From a bacterium (lineage in GTDB: Bacteria; CLD3; SB21): a stretch of DNA of 64,000 nt. The DNA is taken from the NCBI GenBank assembly GCA_013360215.1, contig JABWCP010000004.1:62001-126000 (forward strand), given 5' to 3'. Within the stretch, counting starts at the first letter, position 1; each line of letters starts with the position of its first letter. This document shows, piece after piece, positions 47,577-59,900 of this stretch. The notes beneath the pieces were generated by a model. It was not told where the DNA came from. It saw only the letters and a list, made by a program, of their open reading frames with translations, and made no database searches. The position numbers and the translations under genes are program-made.

Positions 47577-47837
47577 ATGACAATGCTCCGACGTTCTGTA
47601 CTTTATTTTTTTGTCAGCCTCATCCGTATTTATCAACATACGCTTTCTGTTTATTTTCCGTCCTCTTGTCGTTTTTATCCTTCATGTTCTCAATATAGCA
47701 TCGAATCACTAAAATCTCACGGTTTGTTCAAAGGGCTTTGGTTGACGATCCGACGCATATCTAAATGCCACCCATTTCATGAAGGTGGATATGATCCCGT
47801 GCCACAAAATCAAAACACTAATAATAATTGCTGCTGA
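47577..47837 (+). CDS. yidD: Membrane-insertion efficiency factor YidD
   Basis: An 86-residue member of the YidD family, which helps YidC insert inner-membrane proteins. Diagnostic are [24 protein letters not shown], and [29 protein letters not shown] (core [13 protein letters not shown]). The frame runs upstream to a TTG at 47514, but that would pass through the terminator and extend the protein beyond family length. ATGs at 47577 and 47583 are both possible. yidC starts 21 bases after the stop. Confidence 0.9.
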   Translation: MTMLRRSVLYFFVSLIRIYQHTLSVYFPSSCRFYPSCSQYSIESLKSHGLFKGLWLTIRRISKCHPFHEGGYDPVPQNQNTNNNCC

Positions 47838-47858
47838 TATTTTCTGGAGACAAACTCA

Positions 47859-49583
47859 ATGGATAGACGTACGATTTTCGGGCTTTTTATGATTGCTCTT
47901 ATCATAATATTGTATCCTTTTTACATGCAGGTTGTCGCACCACCTGTAGATCCCTCTGTTAAAACCACATCAGCTGTTGATAGTTCCTCAACTCCAACTC
48001 ATCATGATACTGTTCTACAATCTAAGACTAACATTTCAAGAGAAAGCGTTCAACCTAAAACGGTTAGCTTGACAAATGATACAATAAAACAATCTGAAAA
48101 AATTATTCGAATTAATTCAGAAATATATTCAGCTGAAATATCAAATTTCGGTGGCGGATCCATTAAAAGCTGGAAAATACTTCCTTACAAAACTCATGAT
48201 GGACAACCTGTAGATTTTATTGAGTCCTCAAAAAACTTAAATCTGAATTTTGTTTTTCAGGGAAAAAATTTTAATACGTGGAATATACCATACTCCATAA
48301 CTAATACGGATTCAGTTATTGACTTAAAAACCACACAAAAAAAATCTTTAACGTTTGTTTATCATTTTGACTCCGAAAGACAGATCATTCAAAATCTAAC
48401 TTTTTATAATAATAGATATGATGTTGATATAGAAGTTCAGTTTAAAAATTTTGGCGATGATATAACTAATGGTGAATACCAGATACAATGGTTGTCAGCG
48501 CTCAAGAGCACAGAACTTGATCTCAACGGTGATCTGAGTCATACCATATCTTATGCTTATATGGGTGATGAAAAAGAAGAGTTTGATATTGGAACCGACC
48601 CCTCAAAAGAAACTTCCTGGTCCGGAGTTACGAAATGGGTTGCTTCTCGAACAAAATACTTTGCAGTATATATTATTCCACAAGAAAAAGATGGGATTGG
48701 CTGCAAGCTAACTAGCACAACAATTCACGAAAACGGTTTGCTTACAAAAAAATCAAATTTCATGAATATTCAAATGAAGTTTGAACCCAACGTTGTTGAT
48801 CGTTATAAATTTTATATTGGTCCGATGGATTATCATATTTTAAAAGAATATGATGATAATGTAGTTGTCACGATGGAATGGGGTTGGGCCGTATTTAGAC
48901 CACTTACGAAAGCTATTTTTTATACATTCAACTTTCTTTATGATATAATCCCAAATTATGGATGGGTTATCATAGTTTTTACTCTTTTAGTCAGAATAGT
49001 TCTTTATCCTTTGACTTATAAGACTTTCGTAGGCATGCAAAAAATGAAAGTTGTTATGCCACGACAAAAAGAGATTCAAAAGAAATACAAAGACAATCCT
49101 TCCAAAATGCAACAAGAGATGATGAAGCTTTATAAAGAAGCCGGCTACAATCCTCTTTCAGGTTGCCTACCCATGTTAATACAAATGCCTTTATTGTTTC
49201 CTATTTATCAAGTTTTTAACCAAAGCATAGAGTTGCGTTTGGCTCCTTTTTTTGGATGGATAACCGATTTATCAAGGCCGGATACGATAGCTATTTTACA
49301 TACAGGCCTGCCTTTTATAGGCGATTTTCATGTAAATCCTCTTCCTATCATCATGACTTTACTTACATTTTTACAACAAAAAATAGCTCCGATGACACCG
49401 ATGGGAGACGACTCCGATCCGGCTCAACGTTTTAATCAAAAATTCCTTCTATACGGTATGCCGATTATGTTCTTTTTCTTGTTTAACGGATTTGCTTCCG
49501 GGTTAGTTTTATACTGGACAGTATTCAACGTATTGACGATGGCACAACAAGTTATGATGCAAAAATTTGTTGAAGTAAAATAA
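47859..49583 (+). CDS. yidC: Membrane protein insertase YidC
   Basis: A 574-residue insertase of the Gram-negative type. It has an N-terminal membrane anchor, a large periplasmic domain (about 60-340) and five further membrane segments. The cytoplasmic region has RIVLYPLTYKTFVGMQKM, MPRQKEIQKKYKDNP and GYNPLSGCLPMLIQMPLLFPIY, cited by cores. It inserts inner-membrane proteins with or without Sec. Located after yidD, 21 bases apart. A terminator follows. Confidence 0.96.
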   Translation: MDRRTIFGLFMIALIIILYPFYMQVVAPPVDPSVKTTSAVDSSSTPTHHDTVLQSKTNISRESVQPKTVSLTNDTIKQSEKIIRINSEIYSAEISNFGGGSIKSWKILPYKTHDGQPVDFIESSKNLNLNFVFQGKNFNTWNIPYSITNTDSVIDLKTTQKKSLTFVYHFDSERQIIQNLTFYNNRYDVDIEVQFKNFGDDITNGEYQIQWLSALKSTELDLNGDLSHTISYAYMGDEKEEFDIGTDPSKETSWSGVTKWVASRTKYFAVYIIPQEKDGIGCKLTSTTIHENGLLTKKSNFMNIQMKFEPNVVDRYKFYIGPMDYHILKEYDDNVVVTMEWGWAVFRPLTKAIFYTFNFLYDIIPNYGWVIIVFTLLVRIVLYPLTYKTFVGMQKMKVVMPRQKEIQKKYKDNPSKMQQEMMKLYKEAGYNPLSGCLPMLIQMPLLFPIYQVFNQSIELRLAPFFGWITDLSRPDTIAILHTGLPFIGDFHVNPLPIIMTLLTFLQQKIAPMTPMGDDSDPAQRFNQKFLLYGMPIMFFFLFNGFASGLVLYWTVFNVLTMAQQVMMQKFVEVK

Positions 49584-49597
49584 AAGAATCTAATTTT

Positions 49598-49640
49598 AAA
49601 GTCACTCGGATAACTATAGGTTTGAAGAGTGACTTTTTAT
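49598..49640 (+). terminator. Rho-independent terminator after yidC
   Basis: A perfect 10-bp stem AAAGTCACTC / GAGTGACTTT with a 19-base loop, then TTATTTTATT. It separates yidC from mnmE. Confidence 0.8.
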
Positions 49641-49656
49641 TTTATTATTTCCAAAA

Positions 49657-51033
49657 ATGAATTTTGACGAAACGATTGCCGCTATAAGTACCCCTATTGG
49701 AACAGGAGGGGTTTGTATGATACGCGTTTGCGGTAAAGAAGCCCTTAATTTAGCCGATCAAATTTTTTTAGGTCATTCAAAACCAAGCCAGCATATTAGC
49801 CACACTCTTCATAACGGTTATATTATTGAACCCTTAACAAAAGAAAAAATTGATCATGTCTTGATCGGGATTATGCGCGGTAAACAAACGTATACAGGTC
49901 TTGATACGATAGAAATATACGGTCACGGTGGAATATTAAACGCTAAAAGGATTTTAGATGTCTGTATCAAGTATGGTGCCCGTCATGCTGAACCTGGAGA
50001 GTTTACTAAAATTGCCTTTCTTAATGGAAAAATGGATTTATCCCAAGTCGAGGCTGTGGCCGATCTTATTCACGCCAAAACAGAAAGCGCTAGACGTTCA
50101 TCCATGGCACAATTCATGGGAAACCTATCTCATGAGATCGATGAATTAAAAAGCCAACTTATTAAGCTTTGTTCACTTCTCGAGTTAGATCTTGATTTCG
50201 GAGAAGAAAACCTGATCAGTATTACCAAAGAATCCATTGATGCTCAAATAACCAATGTACAACTACAAATAGAAAAACTCTTATCCACCTACAATACAGG
50301 TCACCTTATAAGGGAAGGTGCAAAAATATCAATCATAGGAAAGCCGAATGTTGGGAAGTCAAGCCTTTTGAACGCAATGCTAAAGCGAAATAGGGCTATA
50401 GTAAGCGACATACCGGGAACTACGAGAGATTTTATTGAAGAAAGCTTAGATATACAGGGAATGCCTTTTATATTTGTTGATACGGCTGGTATACGTCAAT
50501 CAAAAGACGTAATAGAAAATCAAGGTATCCAATCATCAATGGAGATAGCGAAAAACAGCGACTTGATATTAGCCATTTTCGATGGATCGGAAGATTTAAA
50601 CGAAGAAGATATTAATATTTTAAAAATGGTTGAAGATCTAATATCGAAACAAAAGCACGTAAAAGCCTTATTTATAGCCAATAAATGCGACAAAGAAAAC
50701 TATAACCCACAAAGAACTAAAAACGATTTTATAGAGATTTCGGCAAAAAATGATATAGGGATTGATAAACTAAAAAGAAGTATTGGTGATTTATTTCTTA
50801 ACAATTTCTCTATTGAATCACCAATGATAACTAGGTTGCGCCACAAAAACTCTTTAGAAAACAGCTTAGTATCATTAAATAACGCAAAAATTAGCCTTCA
50901 TAATAAGATGTCTTATGAGTTCATTTCTCTAGATATTAAAAACGCTATTCGACACCTTGGAGAGATAATTGGTGAAGTTACTGGGGACGATGTTTTAAAC
51001 AACATTTTTTCAAATTTTTGCATTGGAAAGTGA
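49657..51033 (+). CDS. mnmE: tRNA modification GTPase MnmE
   Basis: A 458-residue GTPase that works with MnmG to place a 5-carboxymethylaminomethyl or aminomethyl group on uridine 34 of tRNA. The N-terminal folate-binding domain starts DETIAAISTPIGTGGV. The G domain has P-loop GKPNVGKSS at 228-236, DIPGTTRDFIEE for G2, DTAGIR for G3 and NKCD for G4. The C-terminal CIGK has the conserved Cys455. It lies 73 bases after yidC; mnmG follows after 153 bases that carry the parS sites. Confidence 0.97.
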   Translation: MNFDETIAAISTPIGTGGVCMIRVCGKEALNLADQIFLGHSKPSQHISHTLHNGYIIEPLTKEKIDHVLIGIMRGKQTYTGLDTIEIYGHGGILNAKRILDVCIKYGARHAEPGEFTKIAFLNGKMDLSQVEAVADLIHAKTESARRSSMAQFMGNLSHEIDELKSQLIKLCSLLELDLDFGEENLISITKESIDAQITNVQLQIEKLLSTYNTGHLIREGAKISIIGKPNVGKSSLLNAMLKRNRAIVSDIPGTTRDFIEESLDIQGMPFIFVDTAGIRQSKDVIENQGIQSSMEIAKNSDLILAIFDGSEDLNEEDINILKMVEDLISKQKHVKALFIANKCDKENYNPQRTKNDFIEISAKNDIGIDKLKRSIGDLFLNNFSIESPMITRLRHKNSLENSLVSLNNAKISLHNKMSYEFISLDIKNAIRHLGEIIGEVTGDDVLNNIFSNFCIGK

Positions 51034-51100
51034 AATAATTCGTGCTCCTAAAAAACAGAACATTGATTTAAATAAAACATATTTATAATAAACCGGAGCA

Positions 51101-51116
51101 TGTTTCACGTGAAACA
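51101..51116. promoter_or_regulatory. parS centromere-like site 1
   Basis: TGTTTCACGTGAAACA, identical to the bacterial parS consensus and a perfect 16-base palindrome, in the mnmE-mnmG gap. ParB binds such sites for chromosome segregation; parA and parB are not in the window. Confidence 0.93.
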
Positions 51117-51159
51117 AAAAGTAAAAAAACCGACGTTTCATAAGTTTTAACCATAAAAC

Positions 51160-51175
51160 TGTTTCACGTGAAACA
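51160..51175. promoter_or_regulatory. parS centromere-like site 2
   Basis: A second identical TGTTTCACGTGAAACA, 59 bases after the first (start to start), 11 bases before the mnmG start codon. Bound ParB would also affect mnmG transcription. Confidence 0.93.
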
Positions 51176-51186
51176 ATAAAAAGCAA

Positions 51187-53103
51187 ATGGATGTTTTTGA
51201 TGTGGTAATAGTAGGTGGAGGGCATGCGGGTTATGAAGCGGCTTTTGCGGCATCTAGACTTGGATGTATTACACTCCTTCTTAGCATGGAAAAAATAAAA
51301 ATAGGAACTTTATCTTGTAACCCGGCAATTGGTGGCACGGCAAAAGGTCATTTAGTAAAAGAAATTGATTCACTTGGCGGTGAAATGGGGTTTATAACTG
51401 ATCAGGTAGGAATTCAGTTCAGAATGCTTAATAAATCTCGCGGCCCCGCCGTGTGGTCACCTAGAGCTCAAGTTGATCGAGCCGCTTATCCATTAAAAAC
51501 CCAAGAGCTTCTAGGTTTGAGAAAAAATGTATCCATTCGCGATGCAAATATTGTCGGTGTTGTAGTTGAGTCCAATCAAATAAAAGGTGTAGTTACTGAT
51601 ACTAATGAGCTTATTAAAGGTAAAACTGTAATACTTACTTGTGGTACCTTCTTAAATGGCATAATTCACATAGGACTAAAAAATGTTAGCGCAGGAAGAA
51701 TAGGAGAAAAACCATCACTTGGTATAACTGAGTCTTTAATTAGTTTGGGATTTGAAAGTTCTCGTTTAAAAACAGGAACTCCTCCAAGAATTCACAAAGA
51801 TAGTATTAACTTTTCAGTTTGCGAACCACAATATGGTGATAATCCACCAGAACCGTTTTCATATCGAACCGATAGCATAACCAATACTCAGATTCCTTGC
51901 CATCTTACTTATACCAACGAAAAAACTCATGATATTTTGAAATCAGGTTTTGATCAATCGCCAATGTTCACAGGTAGAATAAAAGGATTGGGACCAAGGT
52001 ATTGCCCATCTATAGAAGATAAAATCAATCGCTTTTCAGATAAAGAAAGGCATCAAATATTTTTAGAACCGGAAGGTTATGATTCCATAGAATACTATGT
52101 AAATGGATTTTCTACAAGTCTTCCTGAAGAAATTCAAATCAGCGCAATAAGATCTGTTACTGGCTTAGAAAACGCACATGTTTTAAGACCTGGTTACGCG
52201 GTTGAATATGATTTTTTTCCTCCGTATCAAATTAATTTAAATATGGAGACAAAATATGTAGAAGGCCTCTTTTTTGCGGGTCAGATCAATGGTACATCTG
52301 GATATGAGGAAGCAGCTGCTCAAGGAATGATGGCCGGAATAAATGCAGCTTTAAAAGTAAAACAAAAAGATCCTTTTATTTTACGTCGAAACGAAGCATA
52401 TATCGGCGTACTTATTGATGATCTTGTTAACAAAAGCACACTTGAACCGTACCGTATTTTTACTTCGCTAGCAGAGTATCGTTTACTCTTAAGGCAGGAT
52501 AATGCTGATATGCGCCTTATGGAAAAAGGAAACGCATTTGGCCTTATCGATGAACACCAAATGGAAAAGTTTATCAGAAAAAAAGATGCAATAAATCAAA
52601 TAGAAACTTGGATAGAAAAAACAAATTTGCAACCAAAAAAAATCAACCCTTTTTTAATAAAAAAGGGGTCCGCAATCTTAGAAGAACCGGAACCTTTAGT
52701 TAAAATATTAAAAAGACCGGAAGTAACTTTAACTGATTTATTAGATTGTGAAGAAGGAATTTTCGAACCAAATATTGTGAATTTATTAAAATATCGAGAC
52801 ACATTAAGGGAAGTTGATACATCAATAAAGTATGATGGTTATTTAAAAAGACAACAGGAGCAGGTTGATAGATTTTTGCGAATGGAGAACAAAAAAATAC
52901 CATCCAATTTTGATTACGATAAAATAACATCACTTTCGAAAGAAGCACGTGAAAAATTAAAAAAAGTTAAACCTGGCAACGTAGGGCAAGCGAGCCGGAT
53001 TTCCGGTGTTTCTCCAAGTGATATATCGCTATTATTAGTTTTTTTAGAAAGAGGCTCATTAGGAAAGAATATCCAAGATTCATTTAATGGTACACTAAAT
53101 TAA
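51187..53103 (+). CDS. mnmG: tRNA uridine-5-carboxymethylaminomethyl modification enzyme MnmG (GidA)
   Basis: A 638-residue FAD enzyme that with MnmE modifies U34 of tRNA. The FAD-binding GGGHAGYEA is at 10-18 in VVIVGGGHAGYEAAFAAS, cited by core. Further markers are SCNPAIGGTAKGHLVKEID (core CNPAIGG), LKTGTPPR and GYEEAAAQGMMAGINAA (core EEAAAQGMMAG). It is followed three bases later by rsmG. The parS sites sit directly upstream. Confidence 0.97.
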   Translation: MDVFDVVIVGGGHAGYEAAFAASRLGCITLLLSMEKIKIGTLSCNPAIGGTAKGHLVKEIDSLGGEMGFITDQVGIQFRMLNKSRGPAVWSPRAQVDRAAYPLKTQELLGLRKNVSIRDANIVGVVVESNQIKGVVTDTNELIKGKTVILTCGTFLNGIIHIGLKNVSAGRIGEKPSLGITESLISLGFESSRLKTGTPPRIHKDSINFSVCEPQYGDNPPEPFSYRTDSITNTQIPCHLTYTNEKTHDILKSGFDQSPMFTGRIKGLGPRYCPSIEDKINRFSDKERHQIFLEPEGYDSIEYYVNGFSTSLPEEIQISAIRSVTGLENAHVLRPGYAVEYDFFPPYQINLNMETKYVEGLFFAGQINGTSGYEEAAAQGMMAGINAALKVKQKDPFILRRNEAYIGVLIDDLVNKSTLEPYRIFTSLAEYRLLLRQDNADMRLMEKGNAFGLIDEHQMEKFIRKKDAINQIETWIEKTNLQPKKINPFLIKKGSAILEEPEPLVKILKRPEVTLTDLLDCEEGIFEPNIVNLLKYRDTLREVDTSIKYDGYLKRQQEQVDRFLRMENKKIPSNFDYDKITSLSKEAREKLKKVKPGNVGQASRISGVSPSDISLLLVFLERGSLGKNIQDSFNGTLN

Positions 53104-53106
53104 TAT

Positions 53107-53790
53107 ATGCAAAACAAACAAATAAATTGGGATGTTTTTTTTCAAATATTTGAAAATAATATACTTAGCTTAAACAGCGTTCAGAAAAATCAATTTTTTT
53201 CTTTTTATGATTTTCTTCTGGATTGGAATAAAAAAATTAATCTCATCGGCCGTCAAGAAGAGGGTATCATTTCTCGTCATTTTCTTAATTCTGCATTAAT
53301 TGCTTTTTTTGTTAAATTTAAAAAAGAACAGAAAGTAATAGATATCGGCAGTGGCGGAGGTTTTCCTGCAATTATTTTAAATATTATTTTTTCTGAAACA
53401 CAATTCACTCTGGTCGAATCAATTAAAAAAAAATGTGATTTTCTTCAAGAAGCCGCAAAGTTTGTCGGACTTAAAAATTTATTGGTAATAAATGAACGGG
53501 CTGAAAAAATTGCGAAAACAAAATCTTTTTCATCTCAGTATGAATTCGTAACCGCACGTGCAGTTTCAGCTTTAGATGAACTTATTCCTTTGACGAGTCC
53601 GTTTTTAAAAAACGAGGGTAGGATGCTTTTTTTAAAGGGAAGGCAGGTAGATATAGAAGTCGAATCGGTTAAAAAATCAAATTGGCCTGATAAATACTCA
53701 ATGACGATTCATCGCTTTCAAAACATCCCTTTTATTCCTAGTGATCAAGAAAGCGCTTTAGTTGACATAAAATTTTTTCTTGATAGGTAG
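53107..53790 (+). CDS. rsmG: 16S rRNA (guanine-527-N7)-methyltransferase RsmG
   Basis: A 227-residue SAM-dependent methyltransferase of 16S rRNA G527. The SAM-binding motif VIDIGSGGGFP is at 77-87, preceded by WNKKINLIGR and a HFLNS segment, and TARAVSALDEL follows. It starts three bases after mnmG, so both are one transcript. The usual parA/parB neighbours do not follow; sprA comes instead. Confidence 0.95.
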   Translation: MQNKQINWDVFFQIFENNILSLNSVQKNQFFSFYDFLLDWNKKINLIGRQEEGIISRHFLNSALIAFFVKFKKEQKVIDIGSGGGFPAIILNIIFSETQFTLVESIKKKCDFLQEAAKFVGLKNLLVINERAEKIAKTKSFSSQYEFVTARAVSALDELIPLTSPFLKNEGRMLFLKGRQVDIEVESVKKSNWPDKYSMTIHRFQNIPFIPSDQESALVDIKFFLDR

Positions 53791-53900
53791 TTCATTTTTT
53801 TTTAAGTTATTAAATTATAATCCAACCGAGGGAGATCATCCGAGAGGCCTTTTTTACTACGAATTGATTTCAACTTAAGACGAACTTTCCGAATAAGGCT

Positions 53901-56900
53901 TTGATTGTGCGATTGTTGATTCATCAATATGATCTGCAGGTGGGTGGATTGTTTCTCCATATTAATTTAAAAAAACTTCTCGTAGTTTCATTTCTATTTT
54001 ACTTATTCAATCCGATTAAATCTTTTTCTCAGGATTTGGATAGTATTTCCCCTTCACTCCAATCGGCGGATTCAATTCTGTTTTTCATCCAAGAAAAAGA
54101 AGTTGATAAAAAAATCAATAGAACTCTTACTTCTTACGATGGCAAACAAGACTCTGTTTGGAATGATCCCAATGTTATAAAAGCTTTTGAAGACGAATTA
54201 ATGGGTTTGATGTCAGAAATTGATGCCAATCTTTCAATAACCGGTCAACTTGATCTGGTGATAAATCAAGCAATCGAAAATGAGGCAAAAAAAAATAAAG
54301 ACTCTAGGTCAACGCGATCGTTATTTTCTTTATACCCCTTTCAATATTATAACACGATTTCTGTAGACCCCAATCAAAATTACTTTTTAATACGTGGTGG
54401 TTCCTTAGATTTTTCACAAACACAAAAACTATTACCGGGTTATAAAGTAACGGCAAAATTGGATTCATCGGGCAATTATGTTTTTGCTGATGAATTTGGC
54501 CAAACAACAAAGAAACAACGGCTCAAAGAAACAACCGTAATAAAACAGGAATCTTATATATCAAATTCGTTTGTTTATCAGATTAGAAGTGTTTTTACTA
54601 AAACTGTGGTTACTGGTATTGCTTCAAAAGAAGAACGTCAATCCGGGGCCGTAAGACTCTTTAGTGCCAGCGTTACAACCAACGAAACCTTTCAAAAAAT
54701 ATTTGGTGGTGATGAAGTCACTGTAGACGCGACAGGCAATATTAATCTGAATGTTTCCGGAGCCAGCGAAAAATCTTCTAACCAAAGTACATCTACCGGA
54801 AAAAGTTCTCAATTCATACCAAAATTTGAACAACAACAAAAATTCAACTTACGCGGTACAATAGGAAAAAAAGTTGAGATTTTATTTGATCAAGATAGTG
54901 AGCGTGAGTTTAGTTTTGAGAATAATATAAAAATCACTTATACGGGTTTTGATGATGAAATTTTACAAAAATTAGAAGCTGGCAATATTGATCTAAGCTT
55001 ACCAGGAACACAATACGTAACACAGGGTGGCCAGAACAAGGGACTCTTTGGTGTAAAATCAATCTTTAAGTTTGGCGATCTTACACTTACATCTATCGCA
55101 AGTATACAAAACGGAGAAAAGAAAGTAATTGAAATCAATCCGGGTTCAGGCAATAATTCGGCATCAATAAAGAAAATAGCCGCTAAAGATTACGAAAGAG
55201 GAAAGTTTTTCTTTTTAGACAGACGATATTTTAATCGTTATGAAATATATGATCCTCAAAACGGCCGTAAGCACACTTATGATCCTGCGAACGAAATTGT
55301 AAATATAAGACTTTTCCGCAAAAGCGAGGGCAATGATAGAAACCCTGAAAAAAGGATAGGGGTTGTAACTTATAACAATTCCACTTTGACAAATCCAAAT
55401 CTGCACAACATGACGGTTTCTCAAATAACTGCTTTGGATTCTGCAAATGCGGCCACTATGATTTTTTTAGAAGTTCCTAAAGAACAGTTTTCTTGTAATT
55501 TCCAGCTAGGAATAATAACTCTCAGTACCAAACTCATTGACGGTGAGGCATTAGCAGTTTATTATGAAACACCACAACAGGTATTCGGAGATGTTTCTTC
55601 TGACACTTTGAAATTAAAACTATTATGGAAACCTACCCCTCTTCCTACAGATTCAACTTGGGATTTAGAATTAAAAAATATTTACGCTTTTGACGGCATA
55701 ACCGGTCTGAGTGCCGAAGAAGGAGAAAGTGTAAAAATAAAATTTAAACCCTCATCAAATAATGACATAACAAGTTTTCCAAATATTAGCGGTAAAGATC
55801 GGGGATTACTTGATATACTTCACGTAGATGAAACCAACCAAAGTGGTAAATCAAATGATCCAGATCAAATAATTGATATAGCTTCTTCGGATTTGGCTGG
55901 ATATGGTTTAGACTACAACAATGGTTGGATTATTTTCCCACGTTTAAGACCTTTTGATCCTCCCTCAACACCGCTTCCCGGTTTTCGAGACGAGGTTTTT
56001 CCGGCTTCAAATAACGATCCCAATCTCGGTGAAGTACGAATACCTATTATATACAATGAAGCAAGGTCGTCTGATAAATTTAAACAATTTAACGATCGTT
56101 ATTCGATAGAAATAGAAAGTAAAAAAAGCAACTCTGCAAAAACCAATTTAGGTATTAATGTTTTAGAAGGTAGTGAAGTTGTACGGCTAGATGGTGATGT
56201 TTTGGAAAAAAATATTGGATACACTATTGACTATACTTCCGGTGATTTGATTCTAATTGATCCACGCGCCACTCTTCCGACTGCTAACATTAAGATCGAA
56301 TACGAACAAGCACAACTATTTCAAGTTGATAAAAAATCTATTTTTGGTACACGTGCAGAATATAATTTGTCTAATTACGGATTAGGCTCCAATTCATTTA
56401 TTGGAACAACGGCGCTTTTTCATAGTCAATCTACAGTAAACAAACGTGTTCAAATCAATGAAGAGCCGTTTAATAATTTTGTATGGGATATAAATACAAA
56501 TATCGAATTAGAAGCTAATTATCTAACAAAATTCATTAACTATATTCCTTTTGTTTCCTCCAATCAGAATTCTAAAATCAATTTTGCGGCTGAATACGCA
56601 AAACTACTTCCTACTCCAAATACGAGTAATGGGTTGATGGAAAATGATGAAAATGGAGTTGCGTATATAGATGATTTTGAAGCAATAAAAAGAACCTATC
56701 CTATGGGTTCAAATAGAAAATCCTGGACTCTTGCCAGCAAACCTATTGAGAAAAACGCTTCCAAGCGTCGAAAATTAATCTGGTATCAAAATGAAATTTC
56801 AAGAAGCAAAATATCTAATATTAAAACCAACAATACAGATAGAGCGACCGTATTAACTCTAACCTTACAAAATAAAATAAGTGATGAGGCCCCAACGGAC

Positions 56901-59900
56901 GGCGTATGGGGTGGAGTAATGCGTGGTTTTTCTTTGTCTTCGGCGGGAGAACTTGGATTGAGTCGTTTTATCGAATTTTGGATAAAAAATAATACTCCAG
57001 AGGGTAAACACGCTAAAATAAATATCGAGATTGGTGAAATTTCTGAGGATCAAAACGGAAACGGGGGAGCTCCTAATCGAGAAGTCAAATCAGCTTTGCA
57101 GCCTGTAATTGAAAAAAATCAAGATATAGGGCTTGATGATCTAAGTGATGCCGGCGAAGACAGTCTTTTATCAAAACTAGGTATTACCAAGTCTCACTAT
57201 GGAAACCTGAGTTTGTCGCAAAAAGCAATTATTGACAGTTTACAAATAATTTTCCCTTGGGGAACAATCGCTTTGGATCCTGATGATCCATTTGGTGATA
57301 ATTGGAATAATGAACAAGCACGTTTTGGAAACAAAGATATCCAAAACGCCGAAGCCAATCGGGACATAAGAAATATCAAAGTAAATGGCTACGAAAATAA
57401 TACTTTTCCTATTACAGATGGTGGTTTAAGAATAGGTGATACTGAAGATATCAATAACAACGGTGTTATTGACATACAAAACGTTTATGCTCGGTACAGT
57501 GTAACAACAGATACACATAGTTTGGATAAAGATATAATAGTTGGGCGCGGAGAAGATGGTTGGATGCTCTATCGGTTACCGATTTTACGACCGGACACAA
57601 TTATCAATTCAAATTCAATCGACCTTGTGCTTCCAAAAATAACTTCAGCAAGAATTTGGATTTCTTCTGAAGATCCGGAATCTGAAATAATAAGCGTACA
57701 ATTATCAGAAATACAATTTATCAATAGCGAATGGAAATTACCCATAGAGGTGCCCAACGGAGTATTACTCAATCCCAATGGAAAAATTCCGTCAAATAGC
57801 GAAAACAGTAAAATAGTAGAAATTTCCTCTATTAGTACTGATGAAGGTGGTGGTTATACAAGACCTAGCGGGGTAAAAAGAGAAAAACCAATTGATCAAA
57901 ATGGGAATAATGCTCAAAGAGAGGTAAAAGAACAATCACTGCTTCTTCGTCTTAACGAATTACCCGTTAACTCAAAAGCTATAATTAGCAAATCCAACTC
58001 TCAAAGAGATTTTCGAAACTATGGACGAATTAAAATGTTTGTTCACGGGGATAGGGGCGGTTCAATACCTTTACCGATTTCAAGTGAAAGTAGTGATAGT
58101 CCGCTAAAATATTTTATCCGCTTTGCAGATCGATACAATAGTTATTATGAAATTGAGCAGCCTATATTTGCCGGATGGTCAGAAGATAAAAACTCACTCG
58201 ATATTGATATAAGAGAAAACCTTACTTCCTTAAAATTTCAAAGAACTGGTAATGACACTCTCTCAGAGTATAACATCGGAAACAACAAAATTATTCGAAT
58301 CAAAGGTAACCCTTCATTAGACAATGTTCAGTTTATTTATATTGGCGTACATAACACTTCTTTGCTAAATGCCTATACCGGTGAAATATGGTTTAATGAA
58401 CTTCGTGTAACAGATGCCGATGATAAATCCGGAGAAGCCGTCATGGCACGCTTATCATTAAATGTGGGAGATATGCTGACTCTCAGTGGAAGTACGGAGT
58501 ATCGTTCTGCTGATTTTCGAACCGTGGAACAACGTTTTAACCCATCTGGCGGAAACCAAAAATCTTGGAGTATCAGTGGGAACCTAAATCTTCATAAATT
58601 TCATATTGAAAGGTGGGGTATTTCTCTCCCTTTGAGCTTTAATGCAAATCACAGCACATCTGATCCTAAGTTTCTACCTAATAACGATATTTTGGTTACC
58701 GATGCTAAAGAAGCCAACAATGAAAAAATCAGAACATTACGATTGCGAAACGAAGAAATCAGAGATAGTCTTAAAGCTTGGAGATTGTCGGCCTCGTTGG
58801 ATTCTAGCTTATTTCGTGACAGTTTATTAAACGACAGTCTTTTACAAATAGCTTTAAATTTTAAAAACATGATAAAGTCGGAATCATTTTCACGAGGTTT
58901 TTCTTTAAATTTTTCTAAAGCTAAAAACGAAAATGACTTTTGGCTCTTGCGATGGACAATCAACAACGTAACCTCTAACTTCAACTGGAGTGAAACCGAA
59001 ACGAATACTCCGACGTCACCACAGAGCATTTCTAGAAACTGGTCGAGTAATACTGCATACAATATTTCTTTCGCAAGAAAATCATATAAACCTCTCAGTT
59101 GGCTCCCCTTAACCAAAACACCGTTTATTGGTGTTGTTTTTAAAAATATAAGCGAGACGGATTTAAATTATAAATTCATTACTTCAGCAAACACCGATTT
59201 CCAGATTAGCTCAACTTATCGTTCAGAAACAATAAGAGACGCATACAATAACCCAATAAAAAAACCTGTTAATACCACATTAACCGGATCGCGAGGATAT
59301 GGACTGAGTGTAAGCCCTTGGCAATCATTGACATCCTCAATGAATGTTAAATATAATATGGATTTACAGGGTCTTTCCTATGGTCAAATACTTAAAGGAG
59401 TCGGGCGCGGGCTGAACCCTTTTGACGGTTTTAGTGATTTTCGCTTTGATTCGCCGTTGGATACGATTCGTGGTATAAATGATTCTCTTATTTTTAATAG
59501 AGATTTTTCCTCAACCAATACATTTGTGATATCTTATAGTCCTCAAAGTTTTACATGGCTCACTCATACTATCAATTATAACGCCGCTACCGGCAGCAGT
59601 CGTAATAGAGCAGCTAACTCACAACTCAACAAAAGCGCAACGATACAAAGATCTGTCCAGATTTCTTCCAGCTTCAGTTTGAAATCTTTTATCGGAAGCG
59701 TTAAAGAGCCGTTCAAAAATATCGATACAAGACAACCATTATCCGCTGCAGAGGATTCGCGAAAAAATAGACGTGATCGTTTCAAAAATCCAGGAAGTGA
59801 TAATTCGGCTAAATCATCTGACAAGGACTCCGGTAATGTAATCACTAAAGGTTCTTCATTTTTTAAAACCGCATCTCTTCGTGCCGGATCAACGTTTGAG

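Noticed and set aside
53819-53857. Possible terminator between rsmG and sprA
   Set aside because: The GGGAGATCATCC stretch before the T run gives only a 3-bp stem; the similar CCGAG blocks are direct, not inverted.
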